In this document: piece by piece, positions 15,211 to 22,382 of the stretch
Layout of the letters: every line of letters begins with the position of its first letter
Numbering within the stretch: position 1 is the first letter of the stretch
Source: a virus
Length of the DNA stretch: 38,773 nucleotides
IMG/VR virus record: IMGVR_UViG_3300032240_002289
Coordinates: 1 to 38,773 of that record
Direction: 5' to 3' (one strand)
The notes under the pieces: generated by a model
What the model was told of the DNA's origin: nothing
Database searches by the model: none
What the model saw: the letters and a program-made list of their open reading frames with translations, nothing else
Program-made: the position numbers and the translations under genes

Positions 15211-15615
15211 TCAAAATGGAATATCTTCCTCGCTCATCGTGCCGGTGTCAAACGATGAGGATGGGGGGGCGTAGGATTGAGTTTGAGCTTCTTTTTTTGC
15301 TGTAAAGGGCACGAACTGGAACGCCACAACCTCAACCACTATTTTTTTACTGCCATCCTTCGCCTGGTAGTCTCTGATATTGAGCTCACCCTCGACAAAA
15401 ACCTTCGTGCCCTTTTGCAGCTCTTGCGACACCCATTCTGCCCGTTTGCCGTAGATGACGACATTAACCCAAGTCGTCGTTTTGACAATTTGACCATGCG
15501 GATCTTTATAGCTCTTAGTGACCGCGATTGAGGGAGAGAGTACCGCCGTCCCGTTTTGCGTATATCTTAATTCAGGCTTTGAACCACAGTTTCCAATTAA
15601 AAGAACTTTATTCAA
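15211..15615 (-). CDS. ssb: Single-stranded DNA-binding protein
   Basis: The 134-residue protein has a full OB fold of the bacterial SSB family: NKVLLIGNCGSKPELRYTQ at the start, TTWVNVVIYGKRAEWV in the middle, then GTKVFVEGELNIRDYQ. A short linker ends in the acidic tip MSEEDIPF, which recruits partner proteins. It starts with TTG, overlapping the ERF stop as TTGA, with GAGGTG six bases before it. Together with the ERF gene it forms a recombination pair. Confidence 0.95.
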   Translation of the reverse strand: MNKVLLIGNCGSKPELRYTQNGTAVLSPSIAVTKSYKDPHGQIVKTTTWVNVVIYGKRAEWVSQELQKGTKVFVEGELNIRDYQAKDGSKKIVVEVVAFQFVPFTAKKEAQTQSYAPPSSSFDTGTMSEEDIPF

Positions 15616-16439
15616 AATACACCTCGACCCTTCAGTACTTTTTCAATCGTATTTAAAATCTCTTGCCTCTCGGGTGCTTGTTGCTCGAAAGGCTTGCCGC
15701 TTTGCGCGATGGCTAGCATCGTGTCCTTGAAATAGCGTTTCAACTCTTCATCTGATTTTTGACGAAGAGGGATTCCCGCAAGCTTCCCCGAGGGGGGGAC
15801 GTAATCCTCGGTAATGAGTTGAACCTGAAAATCGTCAGACATGCCTGTCTCTTTTTTAGGTTCAGGCTTATGCTCTTGATGTGGGTTCACTTTTGCTACA
15901 ACTTGAACCTTGGGCACGTTCGCAATCTCGCCCTTCGGCGTAGCGCCTACCCCGTTTCCAGCACCGGAAACAATTCCTCCACGGGGTTGCACGTGTCCAC
16001 TCTCAATCGGTCGATTGCCGCTGGCTTCATTCCCGTCATCGTCTTCATCCGCGACAATGCCACAGAGAGCCGACATAGCCATTCTTTTGGTGTAGGTGAC
16101 CGACGAGGCTAAACCTTGCGCATTCGGTTTTTCCGGTTTTAAAACGACTCGGGATTTGACCCACTGTCCACTTGAGTGAGTCAGCATAGTCTCAAGGATT
16201 GGAATGTCTCCCTCATGATCTACGCTTTGAATCACGCAGAGGCCGTTTTTGGTCAAAGGGATTCTAGCAGCATCCCATACGGCTACTAGGGACGCATACT
16301 TTGAGGGGTTGCCTTTTGCGTCTTTAAAAAAAGAATTCTCTTTATCAAAAATCGCTGCCTTCATCTCTCCTTGAGCTTTAGAAAGCGCGATAGCCAGTTC
16401 GTTGATTTGTTCAGATCGTTGCATGACTAAGTCATACAA
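15612..16439 (-). CDS. erf: ERF-family single-strand annealing protein
   Basis: A 275-residue recombination protein. The ERF signature is clear: SKYASLVAVWDAARIPLTK (46-64), ILETMLTHSSGQW (81-93) and QGLASSVTYTKRMAMSAL (108-125), ending in the acidic IVADEDDDG (128-136). ERF proteins anneal complementary strands and help circularise or recombine phage DNA. The C-terminal half is a linker and a helical tail. An internal ATG (codon 6, at 16424) could be the true start. Its stop overlaps the SSB start, which fits coupled synthesis. Confidence 0.9.
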   Translation of the reverse strand: MYDLVMQRSEQINELAIALSKAQGEMKAAIFDKENSFFKDAKGNPSKYASLVAVWDAARIPLTKNGLCVIQSVDHEGDIPILETMLTHSSGQWVKSRVVLKPEKPNAQGLASSVTYTKRMAMSALCGIVADEDDDGNEASGNRPIESGHVQPRGGIVSGAGNGVGATPKGEIANVPKVQVVAKVNPHQEHKPEPKKETGMSDDFQVQLITEDYVPPSGKLAGIPLRQKSDEELKRYFKDTMLAIAQSGKPFEQQAPERQEILNTIEKVLKGRGVF

Positions 16440-16466
16440 TGATTAAAAGAGTTATTCAAAGGAAAA

Positions 16467-16793
16467 CTAACACCCAAAACCAATCAGCGATTCAATCGAA
16501 GGTCCCAACGATTTGAGCACGTTCTCGACCTTTCTCATCTCATGGTCCACTTGCCAGTCAGCGAGGCTATCCACGGTGAGGGAACACACCCCGTCGATGT
16601 AGACCCTGATTTGATACATGTCCTCATGCGTCCACGCCTCAAGTACGACTTTGGTTTTATCGACGTGTAGAAATCTTTGATACATGCGCGAGCTTTTAGC
16701 ATGAGCATTGAGAGTCAATCCGAGGATAGACAAGAAGAGGAGGCTGACGAGAAACGCGATAAGTTTGAAATTAACAGACATATTTTTTTTCAT
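16467..16793 (-). CDS. Secreted protein of unknown function
   Basis: The 108-residue protein begins with basic residues and a hydrophobic stretch (LIAFLVSLLFLSILGLTL), then NAHAKSS, a good signal-peptidase I site after AHA. The mature part of about 75 residues is polar, with two Cys. A periplasmic protein in the replication operon is unusual. Roles in superinfection exclusion or host-envelope modification are possible but only inferred from location. It overlaps the upstream gene by 23 bases; an in-frame Met at codon 5 is an alternative start. Confidence 0.65.
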   Translation of the reverse strand: MKKNMSVNFKLIAFLVSLLFLSILGLTLNAHAKSSRMYQRFLHVDKTKVVLEAWTHEDMYQIRVYIDGVCSLTVDSLADWQVDHEMRKVENVLKSLGPSIESLIGFGC

Positions 16794-17052
16794 TTTGTTC
16801 TTTTAGTTTCCATTCGCCCATTTTGATCGCTTCTTTTTTCAAAAAAACAGGAAGCGGGAATTTTGAATTGTAGACCGATCTCCGGTATTGTTTGGCGGCT
16901 TCGTTAACAAGCTCACTACCGAGTGGCAGTAAATCCTCGACATACATCTCTAATTGACTACTTGTGATTGACGTAAAATAATATTCGGCAAGATCTTTTA
17001 GTGTTTGAATGATTACTGGTTTTTCAATTTCCATACTACGTACTACACGCAT
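16771..17052 (-). CDS. Small helical replication-associated protein
   Basis: A 93-residue protein with the pattern LEMYVEDLLPLGSELVNEAA then YRRSVYNSKFPLPVFLKKEA. This resembles the short helical domain of phage helicase loaders and replisome proteins, in which a helix, a choice of a 'replace about every N residues' surface and a closing P-x-x-x-E turn recur. TAGGAGAAAATCC precedes the ATG, and the start overlaps the upstream stop. The neighbouring gene has the same pattern. Function is inferred. Confidence 0.55.
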   Translation of the reverse strand: MRVVRSMEIEKPVIIQTLKDLAEYYFTSITSSQLEMYVEDLLPLGSELVNEAAKQYRRSVYNSKFPLPVFLKKEAIKMGEWKLKEQNEKKYVC

Positions 17053-17612
17053 GGATTTTCTCCTACTTTATCAATATTTTTTAAGTAAACGCCCAAATCA
17101 ATTAAATTGAATTGTTTTTCTGGCGATGCGCAATTTTGAATTTGCATTGTATTATTATTACACTTTTGTTTTGAAATCAACCCTTTTAACGCCATGCGAC
17201 ACTGCGCTTTCAGCGTTGGGACTTGTTCTTCATTGACCACACTTTCTATAAAAATTTGCCATCCCCCAATTCTTTCAACCCACTGCCATCCTATTTCTCC
17301 AATTTTAGAACGTGCTTTTGCTTTACCAATACTATCAGCACCATAATTTCTTAAAGCGGTAAAAATTGAATCCGCAATAAGAGCTGCTTGAGAATTGGAA
17401 TCACTTTCGGGTCTAATCAAACTATAAATTTGCCCAGGTTTTGGAAAGAATTTGCTCTCAGGGTCTAGGCAATATTTTACAATCCCTTGAATAAATTCTT
17501 GCTCAGAAATGCCCTCGAAAATGGTTGTCCAAATATCAACTAGTTCGTCTGTCAGTTCTTGCTCATAGATTTTCGTCAATCCCGCCAACTGGTGCCAAAT
17601 TATTTCTCTCAT
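17043..17612 (-). CDS. Helicase loader-like replication protein
   Basis: The 189-residue protein begins with a helical region (LAGLTKIYEQELTDELVDIW, FIQGIVKYCLDPESKFFPKP, GQIYSLIRP) typical of phage loader or replisome-organiser proteins: E-x-x-L, a tryptophan, then a serine-rich turn before FFPKPGQI. It overlaps the replication gene by 50 bases but has its own ribosome-binding site (AGAGGTTAGCAAATG). It probably helps place the host helicase at the phage origin. The DNA is more AT-rich than in the structural genes. Confidence 0.55.
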   Translation of the reverse strand: MREIIWHQLAGLTKIYEQELTDELVDIWTTIFEGISEQEFIQGIVKYCLDPESKFFPKPGQIYSLIRPESDSNSQAALIADSIFTALRNYGADSIGKAKARSKIGEIGWQWVERIGGWQIFIESVVNEEQVPTLKAQCRMALKGLISKQKCNNNTMQIQNCASPEKQFNLIDLGVYLKNIDKVGENPCV

Positions 17613-18435
17613 TTGCTAACCTCTGCTCTCTTAACTCTGCAAGCCTTCGCTTAACTAGAGCGTCGTTTTTTTCATGTAATAGTTGTTTTTGAGTTTTGGT
17701 TTCTTGTTTTGGTTTTGGGTTTAGGTTTTCTCTCCAATCGGTTTTTAGGTATCTTTCGAAATCCTTTCGGTAAATCAATTCGGGTTTTTCTTGCTGATAA
17801 TTTTGAATAGCGATTTTGAGTTGAGCAATTTCGTTTTCATTCAATCGTTGTTTTTTGAATTCCTCAAAGCTGGCTTTCTTGTCACCCTTACGATCATACA
17901 AAAACCAAAGTTGATCAAAATCTTCGGGATATTCGATTCGAATTCCCGCATTTTTATTTTTAGAAAAAGAATTTGAGTCAGAGGGTGAGGAAGAGGAAGA
18001 GGGGGAGTAAGAAGAAGAGGAAGAGTAAGAGGCTTGGGTTTGCTTGAGCATTGCTTGGGTTGTGCTTGGCTCTTGCTTGGGTTGTGCTTGGAGTTTTCCT
18101 TGGGAATCTCGACTTCTTTGAGCCGATTTCTTCCCTCCCTTAGCCCCCGCCGCTTTCTTTTTTTCTAGCCATTCGTAAGCTTTTCCCGCTCCGCGAACAT
18201 GCACCCACTCACCGTCTAGCACTGCTAAACCACTTTCAAGCAAAGCCGAAGCACAGCCAAGCAAATCGAAGCACTGCTTGGGTATTGCTTGGTGGTTTTC
18301 CTTCCAATAGTCTTGACCCATACGCCATAGACGCACGGCTGCGCCGTCTGCCATCTCTTCCGATCCTAAAGCTCTGATAAGAGCTGACCGCCTTGCGGAT
18401 ATCCACCAACTGTCTTCAATGTTGATTCTTGCCAT
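17563..18435 (-). CDS. Replication initiation-type protein with serine-rich linker
   Basis: The 290-residue protein has three parts. Residues 1-100 look like a compact winged-helix DNA-binding domain (DSWWISARRSALIRALG, ADGAAVRLWRMGQDYW). Residues about 105-165 form a basic, then very serine-rich linker (SYSSSSSYSPSSSSSPS). Residues 170-240 are a helical domain (FDQLWFLYDRKGDKKASFEEF, RKDFERYLKTDW) seen at the C termini of phage O-like and DnaD-like proteins. It is the first gene of the operon. A terminator hairpin lies between its presumed promoter and its ribosome-binding site (AAGGGCAGC). The exact family is uncertain. Confidence 0.65.
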   Translation of the reverse strand: MARINIEDSWWISARRSALIRALGSEEMADGAAVRLWRMGQDYWKENHQAIPKQCFDLLGCASALLESGLAVLDGEWVHVRGAGKAYEWLEKKKAAGAKGGKKSAQRSRDSQGKLQAQPKQEPSTTQAMLKQTQASYSSSSSYSPSSSSSPSDSNSFSKNKNAGIRIEYPEDFDQLWFLYDRKGDKKASFEEFKKQRLNENEIAQLKIAIQNYQQEKPELIYRKDFERYLKTDWRENLNPKPKQETKTQKQLLHEKNDALVKRRLAELREQRLANERNNLAPVGGIDENL

Positions 18436-18444
18436 GCTGCCCTT

Positions 18445-18478
18445 AAAAAATGCCCGACTTAGTTGACGCTAGTCGGGC
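18445..18478 (-). terminator. Leader terminator in front of the replication operon
   Basis: On the minus strand an 8-bp perfect stem GCCCGACT/AGTCGGGC with an 11-base loop is followed by ATTTTTT, directly before AAGGGCAGC-ATG of the first replication gene. It is a textbook intrinsic terminator but sits inside the leader, so transcription into the operon would need read-through or antitermination. Confidence 0.8.
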
Positions 18479-18664
18479 CGATATGCGTCTGTGTACAGAG
18501 TGAGGCTTGACGCCTCTTGAATTTTCAGACCACATACCGAAACTTTTTTAGGGTTTGTAAATCTGTACGAATTCGTCAAAATTCATAAAAGCTTTTCTAA
18601 CTTAAATTATTATAAATTCAAAGTTTTTCTTTTTTGTTTTCTTTTTATCGGCTAAATTTTGCGT
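18479..18664. promoter_or_regulatory. Divergent control region (replication operon / methyltransferase)
   Basis: The stretch between the divergent genes is AT-rich near the methyltransferase. It holds a second leader hairpin (GAGGC, TTGAC loop, GCCTC, 18502-18516) and a perfect palindrome ACGAATTCGT (18567-18576). The heptamer TTGACGC occurs at 18462-18468 in the terminator loop and at 18507-18513 in this hairpin. Promoters for both directions must be here; exact -35/-10 boxes could not be fixed. A replication origin could also be present. Confidence 0.5.
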
Positions 18665-20026
18665 ATGAAAATCCATTGTCCCTACGATCTTTTAGTTGCT
18701 ATTTCTGATCTGAAGCATCACCCTAAAAACAGAAATAAACACACACATCAACAGGAAGAGCGTCTAGCGGAAATTTTAAAATATCAAGGTTGGCGTTATC
18801 CCATCAAAGTCTCCAATCAAAGCGGTTTTATAACATCCGGACACGGAAGGCTTTTAGCCGCTCAAAGAAATGAATGGACCGAAGTTCCTGTTTCTTTTCA
18901 AGATTACGAAAGCGAAGAACAAGAATACGCTGATTTAATCGCAGATAATGCCATAGCAGCTTGGAGTGAATTAGATCTTGCAACAATTAATTGCGATATT
19001 GCTGATCTAGGACCAGATTTTAATATTGATTTGTTAGGCCTCAAAGATTTCGCCATTGATTTGAATGAAAAAGAACCTGATAAAGAAACAAGAGGTAATT
19101 TATCTGAAAAGTTTTTAATTCCTCCTTTTTCTGTGTGGAATGCTCGGGAAGGATGGTGGCAGGACCGGAAAAGATCTTGGATAGCTATGGGAATAGAAAG
19201 CGAGCAAGGCAGAGCAAACGACCTGCTTGATTTATTAGACGCTGCTACACTTTTAAAAAAAATCAAAGGATCAGAAGCGCCAGTGCAGTGTGGCACAAGC
19301 ATTTTTGACCCTGTAATTTGCGAAATTATTTACCGCTGGTTTTGTCCTTCTGAAGGTTTAATTTTAGACCCTTTTGCTGGTGGCAGCGTGAGAGGAATTG
19401 TTGCCTCTAAATTAAATCGACAATATGTTGGCAACGATTTGCGGCCTGAGCAAATTGAAAGCAATCGTGCTCAAGCCGATAAAGTTTGTGTTGACCCTAT
19501 GCCTGTTTGGCATTGCGGGGATTCGCGAGATATTGCAACCATCTGCAAGGATATCGAAGCGGATTTAATTTTCAGTTGTCCGCCTTACGCAGATTTAGAA
19601 GTTTATTCAGATAACCCAAAAGATTTATCAACTTTAGATTATGCAGAATTTAGGGCGGCTTATTTTGATATTATTAAAGAATCAGTAAAATTACTTAAAA
19701 ATAATAGATTTGCTTGTTTTGTTGTCGGAGAAGTCCGCCAAAAGAAAAATAATGGAATTTATTTAAATTTTGTAGCTGACACTATTGCAGCTTTTGAAGG
19801 TGCAGGAGCTAATTTCTATAACGAAGCAATTTTAGTCACCGCAGTTGGCACGTTGGCTCTGCGTGCTGGAAAAGCTTTCAGTGCGTCAAGAAAATTAGGA
19901 AAAACACATCAAAATGTTTTAATTTTTGTCAAAGGGAATGCAAAATTAGCAACTCAAGCATGTGGCGAAATTAAAATTGATGAAGACCTTTTAAAAAGCG
20001 CTGTTGACGCAACAGAGGAGCTCTGA
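18665..20026 (+). CDS. ParB-like/DNA methyltransferase fusion
   Basis: The 453-residue protein has a ParB/Srx-like N-terminal domain (NRNKHTHQQEERLAEILKY, then SGHGRLLAA with GHGR at 59-62), a linking segment (PPFSVWNAREGWWQDRKRSW) and a methyltransferase domain with SAM motif LDPFAGGSVRG (234-244) and catalytic CPPY (305-308). This order (SAM motif before PPY) fits an N4/N6 amino methyltransferase. Phages use such enzymes against host restriction or as epigenetic signals. The ATG at 18665 is preferred to the in-frame TTG two codons earlier; neither has a clear ribosome site. The gene is AT-richer than the structural genes and faces away from the operon, as expected of an acquired module. Confidence 0.85.
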   Translation: MKIHCPYDLLVAISDLKHHPKNRNKHTHQQEERLAEILKYQGWRYPIKVSNQSGFITSGHGRLLAAQRNEWTEVPVSFQDYESEEQEYADLIADNAIAAWSELDLATINCDIADLGPDFNIDLLGLKDFAIDLNEKEPDKETRGNLSEKFLIPPFSVWNAREGWWQDRKRSWIAMGIESEQGRANDLLDLLDAATLLKKIKGSEAPVQCGTSIFDPVICEIIYRWFCPSEGLILDPFAGGSVRGIVASKLNRQYVGNDLRPEQIESNRAQADKVCVDPMPVWHCGDSRDIATICKDIEADLIFSCPPYADLEVYSDNPKDLSTLDYAEFRAAYFDIIKESVKLLKNNRFACFVVGEVRQKKNNGIYLNFVADTIAAFEGAGANFYNEAILVTAVGTLALRAGKAFSASRKLGKTHQNVLIFVKGNAKLATQACGEIKIDEDLLKSAVDATEEL

Positions 20027-20224
20027 AATAATTGTCCAATTTTTTGTCCGCTCTTTTTCTAAAAACATTCGATTTACTGCTAGCTCAAAATTAGGTTTAT
20101 CCAAAAAATCATGAGCTATTATAAAATCTACAGCAATTTGCTTTTCTTTTGCAGACAATCGATTAAAAGATTTTTTTAGCCAAGGATGAAAAGAATAACT
20201 ATTGAAAATTTGGCAACGATTCAT
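19991..20224 (-). CDS. Small hypothetical protein overlapping the methyltransferase end
   Basis: A 77-residue soluble protein with no recognised motif. It has a good ribosome-binding site (TAGGAGCAAG) and overlaps the convergent methyltransferase by 36 bases. The two genes face each other. A host-takeover role is possible by position in an AT-rich accessory region, but nothing in the sequence shows it. Confidence 0.55.
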   Translation of the reverse strand: MNRCQIFNSYSFHPWLKKSFNRLSAKEKQIAVDFIIAHDFLDKPNFELAVNRMFLEKERTKNWTIISELLCCVNSAF

Positions 20225-20344
20225 AATATTTCTTGCTCCTACATTTATTATATAATAAACAACTACATTACGTCTATTGAGATAAAATTTTAAATTAAAA
20301 TAATTGGATATAAAGTAAAAAAATTAATAAAATCTTAATTAGAT
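20225..20344. promoter_or_regulatory. AT-rich divergent intergenic region
   Basis: About 120 bases, strongly AT-rich, separate the minus-strand 77-residue gene from the plus-strand Cys-rich gene. They contain TATAATA-like stretches (ATTATATAATAAAC) on both strands. Divergent promoters are likely, although their exact positions cannot be fixed. Confidence 0.5.
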
Positions 20345-20548
20345 ATGAAGAAACGTAAAACTAAACAAGATGAGTCTAACAACCGATTTCGTTGTATGAT
20401 TTGCCAAAAGTGGAGGCTGAGGGGAGTTTGGGCGAGTGTATCCAAAGGATGGTATCAAGGATATTCAGTCAAGGTGTGTCAATCTGTGAGTTGTTTTGAG
20501 CAAGCAACGAAAGGTGATTTTGGGTGCCCAACTTGCGCTAGAGTTTGA
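20345..20548 (+). CDS. Cys-rich zinc-finger-like protein
   Basis: A 67-residue basic protein with Cys pairs CMIC, CQSVSC and CPTC, enough for one zinc knuckle or ribbon. It begins MKKRKTKQDE, typical of a nucleic-acid-binding tail. The gene is followed by a terminator (20669-20699). No family assignment is made. Confidence 0.6.
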   Translation: MKKRKTKQDESNNRFRCMICQKWRLRGVWASVSKGWYQGYSVKVCQSVSCFEQATKGDFGCPTCARV

Positions 20549-20574
20549 TTTTAAAAAGAAAACCGTCCAGACTC

Positions 20575-20649
20575 TCACTCAGCTTTTTTCTCTTGCTCGT
20601 AAGCTAAAATAATGGCCCACTCAGGCTTGCGAACGATTGAACTAGCCAT
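20575..20649 (-). CDS. Possible 24-aa peptide
   Basis: A 24-codon frame (MASSIVRKPEWAIILAYEQE, then KKAE) has AGGAG five bases in front of its ATG. It faces the Cys-rich gene and lies in the gap between it and the next terminator. The good ribosome site is the only support; no promoter or homolog is known. Confidence 0.3.
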   Translation of the reverse strand: MASSIVRKPEWAIILAYEQEKKAE

Positions 20650-20668
20650 GTAACTCCTAGTGAGCTTT

Positions 20669-20699
20669 CCCCTACTAAAAAGCTAGCTAGGGGTTTTTT
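20669..20699 (+). terminator. Rho-independent terminator after the Cys-rich gene
   Basis: On the plus strand, CCCCTA and TAGGGG pair around a 13-base loop, followed by six T. It ends the transcript of the 67-residue Cys-rich gene before the next plus-strand operon. Confidence 0.75.
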
Positions 20700-20759
20700 A
20701 ATTTGAATGAGAATTAATTTCATGATGAATTAAGGTTTGAGTGTCAGATAATGGGCCGG

Positions 20760-20781
20760 GTGAGTGCACTAACGCGCTCAC
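20760..20781 (+). promoter_or_regulatory. Hairpin in the leader of the plus-strand structural operon
   Basis: GTGAGTGC and GCGCTCAC form an 8-bp stem (one G-U pair) with a 6-base loop, 13 bases in front of the AAAAAAGG ribosome site of the 109-residue gene. There is no T run, so it is not a terminator. It may be an operator or an mRNA-stabilising leader. Confidence 0.5.
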
Positions 20782-20802
20782 TCGGATAAAAAAGGATATC
20801 GT

Positions 20803-21132
20803 ATGAGCATTGCAGCCGTTGCCGATGGGTTCCAAAAACAGATCTTTCAAGTCGTCCATCCCGGAGTCTCCCAGACGGTCGCAATCGGTGCGAGTAGCGT
20901 GCAATCTAACTTTTTTACGTCCGGAGTCACAATCATTAGACTTTTTGCGACGGTTGATTGCTGGGTTGCTATGAACACAAATCCGACAGCGATTGCAGGA
21001 GATCCCGCAAGCTTCTTCATGCCCGGCGGCATTGTAGAATACTTTCAAGTCACTCCTAATCACAAGCTTGCTGTGATTCAAACCACGGCTGGAAGCGGCT
21101 CTCTCTACATTACCGAAGGGGCGAATTCATGA
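20803..21132 (+). CDS. Small beta-rich structural protein
   Basis: A 109-residue protein with a beta-strand layout (SVQSNFFTSGVTIIRLFA, DPASFFMPGGIVEYFQVTP, HKLAVIQTTAGSGSLYITEG). It matches the second half of the minus-strand 141-residue protein in general arrangement: a strand, a turn with a bulky residue, and a final short acidic strand. Small phage decoration or head-fibre proteins look like this. AAAAAAGGAT precedes the ATG. It is co-transcribed with two further small genes by 4-base overlaps, on the strand opposite to all main structural genes. Confidence 0.55.
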   Translation: MSIAAVADGFQKQIFQVVHPGVSQTVAIGASSVQSNFFTSGVTIIRLFATVDCWVAMNTNPTAIAGDPASFFMPGGIVEYFQVTPNHKLAVIQTTAGSGSLYITEGANS

Positions 21133-21431
21133 GCGGCGTGGGATTAGGCGGCGGTGCATGGACTGGTTCGAACCCGATTACGAGCGGCACGATCATCCGA
21201 GGCATTGCTGCGATGGCAAGCGGCCCTTCGGCTTTCTCAGTCACCTATCCCTCAAGTCTCGGGACAACGAACTACGTCCTGCAACTCACGATCTCAAATG
21301 TCGTCGATGCATCGCCCCGTCACTTAACGCCTAACACGACCGCCAAAAGCGCCACGGGATTTAGTTTTGCGACTGCCCAAACGACTGACACGGCGAATTA
21401 TAAAATTGAGTATTTGATCGTAAAGTTGTGA
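21129..21431 (+). CDS. Small fibre- or decoration-type protein
   Basis: A 100-residue, Gly/Ser/Thr-rich beta protein (GSNPITSGTIIRGIAAMA, VTYPSSLGTTNYVLQLTISN, SATGFSFATAQTTDTANYKI). The pattern of a tail-fibre tip domain is visible in TNYVLQLTISN and TANYKIEYL. It overlaps both neighbours by 4 bases. The role is inferred from composition and context. Confidence 0.55.
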   Translation: MSGVGLGGGAWTGSNPITSGTIIRGIAAMASGPSAFSVTYPSSLGTTNYVLQLTISNVVDASPRHLTPNTTAKSATGFSFATAQTTDTANYKIEYLIVKL

Positions 21432-21658
21432 TTCGATTTATTTTGATAAAAATCATTACTTATCAAGATTTCAAAACGCCTCAAATTTTTACTTACGAGC
21501 TAACAGACGAGGACTTGCCCACCATTTTGAACCAAATCCCCGACACCAAGAATCAGCATTTGAAGCGCATGTTTTTACAAGATCAGACAGTTACTTTTAC
21601 GACCGACAAAGCCCAGATTGAGTTACTTTTACTCCCCACTCTGCCCACTCTGAATTAA
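21428..21658 (+). CDS. Hypothetical protein, last gene of the plus-strand operon
   Basis: A 76-residue soluble protein that starts with GTG overlapping the previous stop (GTGA). No family is recognised. Its stop codon overlaps the stop of the convergent lysis-cassette gene. A short perfect inverted repeat (CGATCAA, TAAG loop, TTGATCG, 21659-21676) lies just beyond. Confidence 0.55.
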   Translation: MIRFILIKIITYQDFKTPQIFTYELTDEDLPTILNQIPDTKNQHLKRMFLQDQTVTFTTDKAQIELLLLPTLPTLN

Positions 21659-21840
21659 CGATCAATAAGTTGATCGAGTTTCGTTTCAATCTGATCCAAT
21701 CTTTTCTCAATGAAGGTGTGCATCTCGATAGAATTTTCACGACTCTCAAACTGTTTAAATGCGTAGCCTGCTAAACCAAAAATAGAGGACACGAGAGAAA
21801 GAAGAAAAATCCCCCACTTAATAATGTCGTTTTGACTCAT
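21655..21840 (-). CDS. Small membrane protein with coiled-coil tail (holin- or XhlA-like)
   Basis: The 61-residue protein has one membrane span (IIKWGIFLLSLVSSIFGLAGYAF) followed by an amphipathic helix (MHTFIEKRLDQIETKLDQL). This is the general layout of XhlA-type lysis proteins, with orientation reversed relative to the Gram-positive examples. The ATG at 21840 is chosen over a GTG at 21849 because it overlaps the lipoprotein stop as ATGA. It is the last gene of the lysis cassette. Holin function is an inference. Confidence 0.65.
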   Translation of the reverse strand: MSQNDIIKWGIFLLSLVSSIFGLAGYAFKQFESRENSIEMHTFIEKRLDQIETKLDQLIDR

Positions 21841-22073
21841 GGTAAACACCCCGCATTATGATTCTCATACGCCTTAATCATCCGTTCAGTGTCTCGAGGA
21901 GAAAAACAGACATAATTTTCTGCATCCTCAAATCTTAAAGTTTTCTTATGGCCATCAGAGTCAGAGCATTCCAACGTATTATGCTGCGCGTCAATGAGGC
22001 AGACCGTTACGTCCGGGCCGTTGTTACAGCTAACGAGAGCTATGAATAGAACGAGCCAGAGATTGCGCTGCAT
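21837..22073 (-). CDS. Lipoprotein (outer-membrane spanin-like)
   Basis: The 78-residue precursor has a short signal peptide ending in the lipobox LVSC (Cys16), so the mature protein should be acylated and carried to the outer membrane. The start ATG at 22073 has AAGGA in front; the TTG at 22115 has none. It overlaps the upstream 69-residue gene by 44 bases, recalling the nested Rz/Rz1 spanins of Gram-negative phages. The mature part has four further Cys and is not Pro-rich, unlike typical Rz1, so the spanin call is tentative. Confidence 0.6.
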   Translation of the reverse strand: MQRNLWLVLFIALVSCNNGPDVTVCLIDAQHNTLECSDSDGHKKTLRFEDAENYVCFSPRDTERMIKAYENHNAGCLP

Positions 22074-22239
22074 CTTGTTTTTCCTTCGACGTATGAGCCG
22101 CTTCAATTCGGTCAATTGTTTTTTCTAAATCCTCTAGCCAAGCATGAAAGCGAGCATCAGACATTGCTTTACCCGCTTTTTCCATAAGCATAAGAATTCG
22201 CGGTAACATTTGAATAAATGCAATGATACCCGAGATCAT
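22030..22239 (-). CDS. Small membrane-anchored helical protein (inner spanin-like)
   Basis: The 69-residue protein begins with a hydrophobic segment (IIAFIQMLPRILMLM) and continues as a charged helix. Its start overlaps the upstream holin-like stop as ATGA, and its 3' end contains the start of the lipoprotein gene. The arrangement suggests an inner spanin partner, but the protein is shorter than a typical Rz and the hydrophobic segment is weak. Confidence 0.5.
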   Translation of the reverse strand: MISGIIAFIQMLPRILMLMEKAGKAMSDARFHAWLEDLEKTIDRIEAAHTSKEKQDAAQSLARSIHSSR

Positions 22240-22382
22240 TCTTTTTTACTCAAGAACTTAAGAATTTTAATAATAGCGTCAAGTATTCCATTGCTTTTGC
22301 AAGCAGGAATGAGTGCTAAACTCTCAGAAATCCCTAAAAGAACACCTAAAATGACTGGTAACTGATCTAAAATTTTTTCCAT
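22236..22382 (-). CDS. Small hydrophobic holin-like protein (48 aa)
   Basis: A 48-codon frame (MEKILDQLPVILGVLLGISE, then SLALIPACKS and further) encodes one membrane span followed by a basic tail ending LKFLSKKE. GAGAGGTG lies 4 bases before the ATG, and the TGA overlaps the next ATG (ATGA). Between the endolysin and spanin-like genes, a holin is the natural reading. Confidence 0.7.
   Translation of the reverse strand: MEKILDQLPVILGVLLGISESLALIPACKSNGILDAIIKILKFLSKKE

Noticed and set aside
20698-21081. 127-codon minus-strand frame opposite the 109-aa gene
   Set aside because: No ribosome site or domain; it covers the terminator T run and leader hairpin of the plus-strand operon.
21659-21676. 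Inverted repeat CGATCAA/TTGATCG as bidirectional terminator
   Set aside because: No T run follows on either strand and it lies within the end of a coding region; it may be chance.
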